DNA of 6,000 nucleotides. Source: Candidatus Saccharimonadota bacterium. Lineage in GTDB: Bacteria; Patescibacteriota; Saccharimonadia; Saccharimonadales; Saccharimonadaceae. Where the stretch lies: the NCBI GenBank assembly GCA_030536095.1, contig JAUNQQ010000021.1:6502-12501 (forward strand), given 5' to 3'. The notes below the pieces were generated by a model. The model had not been told where the DNA came from, searched no databases, and saw nothing but the letters and a program-made list of their open reading frames with translations. Below are positions 5,624 to 6,000 of this stretch, in pieces (the first letter of the stretch is position 1; every line of letters starts with the position of its first letter). Both the position numbers and the translations under genes were made by a program.

Positions 5624-5652
5624 ATTATAGCGCATTAGCAATCAAAATGCAA
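5624..5652 (-). promoter_or_regulatory. Promoter of dnaJ, predicted near-leaderless
   Basis: On the minus strand, TTGCAT (5652-5647), a 17-base spacer and a perfect TATAAT (5629-5624). The dnaJ ATG starts 9 bases after the -10 box, so the transcript should carry at most a few 5' bases, and no Shine-Dalgarno sequence is present. The -35 box falls inside the 9-base spacer of the CIRCE element. Confidence 0.72.
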
Positions 5653-5661
5653 GACTGCTAA
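5635..5661. promoter_or_regulatory. CIRCE element (HrcA operator) over the dnaJ promoter
   Basis: TTAGCAATC (5635-5643), nine bases, then GACTGCTAA (5653-5661). The consensus CIRCE is TTAGCACTC-N9-GAGTGCTAA, so 16 of 18 arm bases match; the two changes are at mirror positions and the spacer is exactly 9. CIRCE is bound by the heat-shock repressor HrcA. It covers the -35 box and part of the spacer of the dnaJ promoter, where bound repressor would block RNA polymerase. It is 50 bases from the ackA -35-like region, so control of ackA is less likely. No hrcA gene is in the window. Confidence 0.85.
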
Positions 5662-5681
5662 TTACTATTAAAAGATAGATT

Positions 5682-5702
5682 CTAGCTTTTTAAAAAATCT
5701 AG
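5682..5702. repeat. Imperfect 21-bp palindrome between dnaJ and ackA
   Basis: CTAGCTTTTT, central A, AAAAATCTAG: ten-base arms with one mismatch (C5686 opposite T5698). It ends 8 bases before the weak -35 of the ackA promoter. It could be an operator, a UP-like A/T tract, or a weak bidirectional hairpin. The A/T composition makes chance similarity more likely than for the palindrome at 1282. Confidence 0.35.
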
Positions 5703-5710
5703 GTAATTTT

Positions 5711-5740
5711 TAGATAATATGAGAAAAAGTGTGATATAAT
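5711..5740 (+). promoter_or_regulatory. Promoter of the acetate kinase gene
   Basis: A perfect TATAAT (5735-5740) preceded by TGA forms an extended -10. The best -35 is a weak TAGATA (5711-5716) at 18 bases. Transcription should begin near 5747, leaving a leader of about 18 bases that contains the Shine-Dalgarno sequence. Confidence 0.65.
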
Positions 5741-5754
5741 ACAAGGGAAGAAAA

Positions 5755-5760
5755 AAGGAG
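5755..5760 (+). promoter_or_regulatory. Shine-Dalgarno sequence of the acetate kinase gene
   Basis: AAGGAG ends 4 bases before the ATG at 5765 and fixes that start. It contrasts with the SD-less dnaJ gene diverging from the same region. Confidence 0.75.
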
Positions 5761-5764
5761 AAAA

Positions 5765-6000
5765 ATGGAAAATAAGTTGGTTTTGATTACAAATCCGGGA
5801 AGTGGGTCGAGAAAATATGCACTTTATCGAGGGCGAGAATTTTTAGTGAGCCTGCATTTTGAGTTTGAAAAGGAAAAAATTATCTGCAATGTAAAGCGAG
5901 CAAACGGAGAAACGAAGGTGTTGAAACAGCCGTTTAAGAGTCTGAGCTCGACAGTGGCAAATATAGAGCGGATTTTGACAGACGAAGGCTATCTTGGCGG
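5765..6000 (+). CDS. ackA: Acetate kinase-like protein, 5' part
   Basis: The first 78 codons are visible; the gene runs off the right edge. The N-terminus LVLITNPGSGSRKYALY matches the phosphate-1/adenosine motif of acetate and propionate kinases (ASKHA fold), which typically reads VLNxGSSSxKYxLF. Asn10, Gly12, Ser13, Ser15 and Lys17 are kept, and Pro11 and Gly14 replace common residues. Acetate kinase interconverts acetyl phosphate plus ADP and acetate plus ATP, giving substrate-level ATP in fermenters. The next 60 residues diverge from the well-known enzymes, and the catalytic residues further along lie outside the window. A butyrate kinase-type relative is possible, but NxGSxSxKYxLY fits acetate kinase better. 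It diverges from dnaJ, with its own extended -10 promoter and SD. Confidence 0.75.
   Translation, partial: MENKLVLITNPGSGSRKYALYRGREFLVSLHFEFEKEKIICNVKRANGETKVLKQPFKSLSSTVANIERILTDEGYLG

Noticed and set aside
5615..5641. Longer dnaJ start giving nine extra N-terminal residues (MLMRYNRNT)
   Set aside because: This stretch contains the TATAAT box and part of the CIRCE element, and J-proteins begin at [15 protein letters not shown] sequence.
1..6000. CRISPR array, insertion sequence, toxin-antitoxin pair or new defence system
   Set aside because: No spaced direct repeats, transposase, terminal repeats or defence-type domains are visible; the genes are housekeeping or pilus-related.

Overview
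The window looks like a piece of a small, AT-leaning bacterial chromosome, most likely from the Candidate Phyla Radiation (Patescibacteria) and within it Candidatus Saccharibacteria (TM7). This is inference. The clues are a prepilin with the processing site G|DTIIEV, a type I remember as common in Saccharibacteria, two genes that appear to be transcribed without a 5' leader, compact gene spacing, and a divergent acetate kinase. TGA is used as a stop and no long ORF needs it as sense, which argues against the UGA-recoding CPR lineages.

Layout. Positions 1-1162 (minus strand) hold two overlapping type IV prepilin-like genes; the second runs off the left edge. Positions 1163-1420 are an intergenic region with a leaderless promoter for the pilin genes, a perfect 21-bp palindrome, and a strong promoter firing rightward into a tRNA cluster. 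Positions 1421-1750 encode tRNA-Glu(UUC), tRNA-Pro(GGG) and tRNA-Arg(UCU), all with encoded CCA. A HAD-family phosphatase-like gene follows after 46 bases, then a ten-helix cation P-type ATPase of the CtpE-like type 13 bases further on. No clear terminator or strong promoter separates the tRNAs from these two genes, so co-transcription is possible. The ATPase ends 4 bases from the end of a convergent dnaJ-like gene (minus strand). The dnaJ gene and a truncated acetate kinase gene at the right edge diverge from a 150-base region.

Regulation. The clearest signal is a CIRCE-type inverted repeat (TTAGCAATC-N9-GACTGCTAA, 16 of 18 consensus bases) lying across the dnaJ promoter, which predicts heat-shock control of this chaperone gene by HrcA. 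The J-protein has the J domain, G/F region and C-terminal substrate-binding domains but no zinc finger. Both the upstream pilin gene and dnaJ have a TATAAT box only 7 and 9 bases from their ATG, with no Shine-Dalgarno sequence, so leaderless translation is likely. The HAD, ATPase and acetate kinase genes instead have recognisable Shine-Dalgarno sequences. Housekeeping genes dominate, and I see no mobile element, CRISPR array or defence system.
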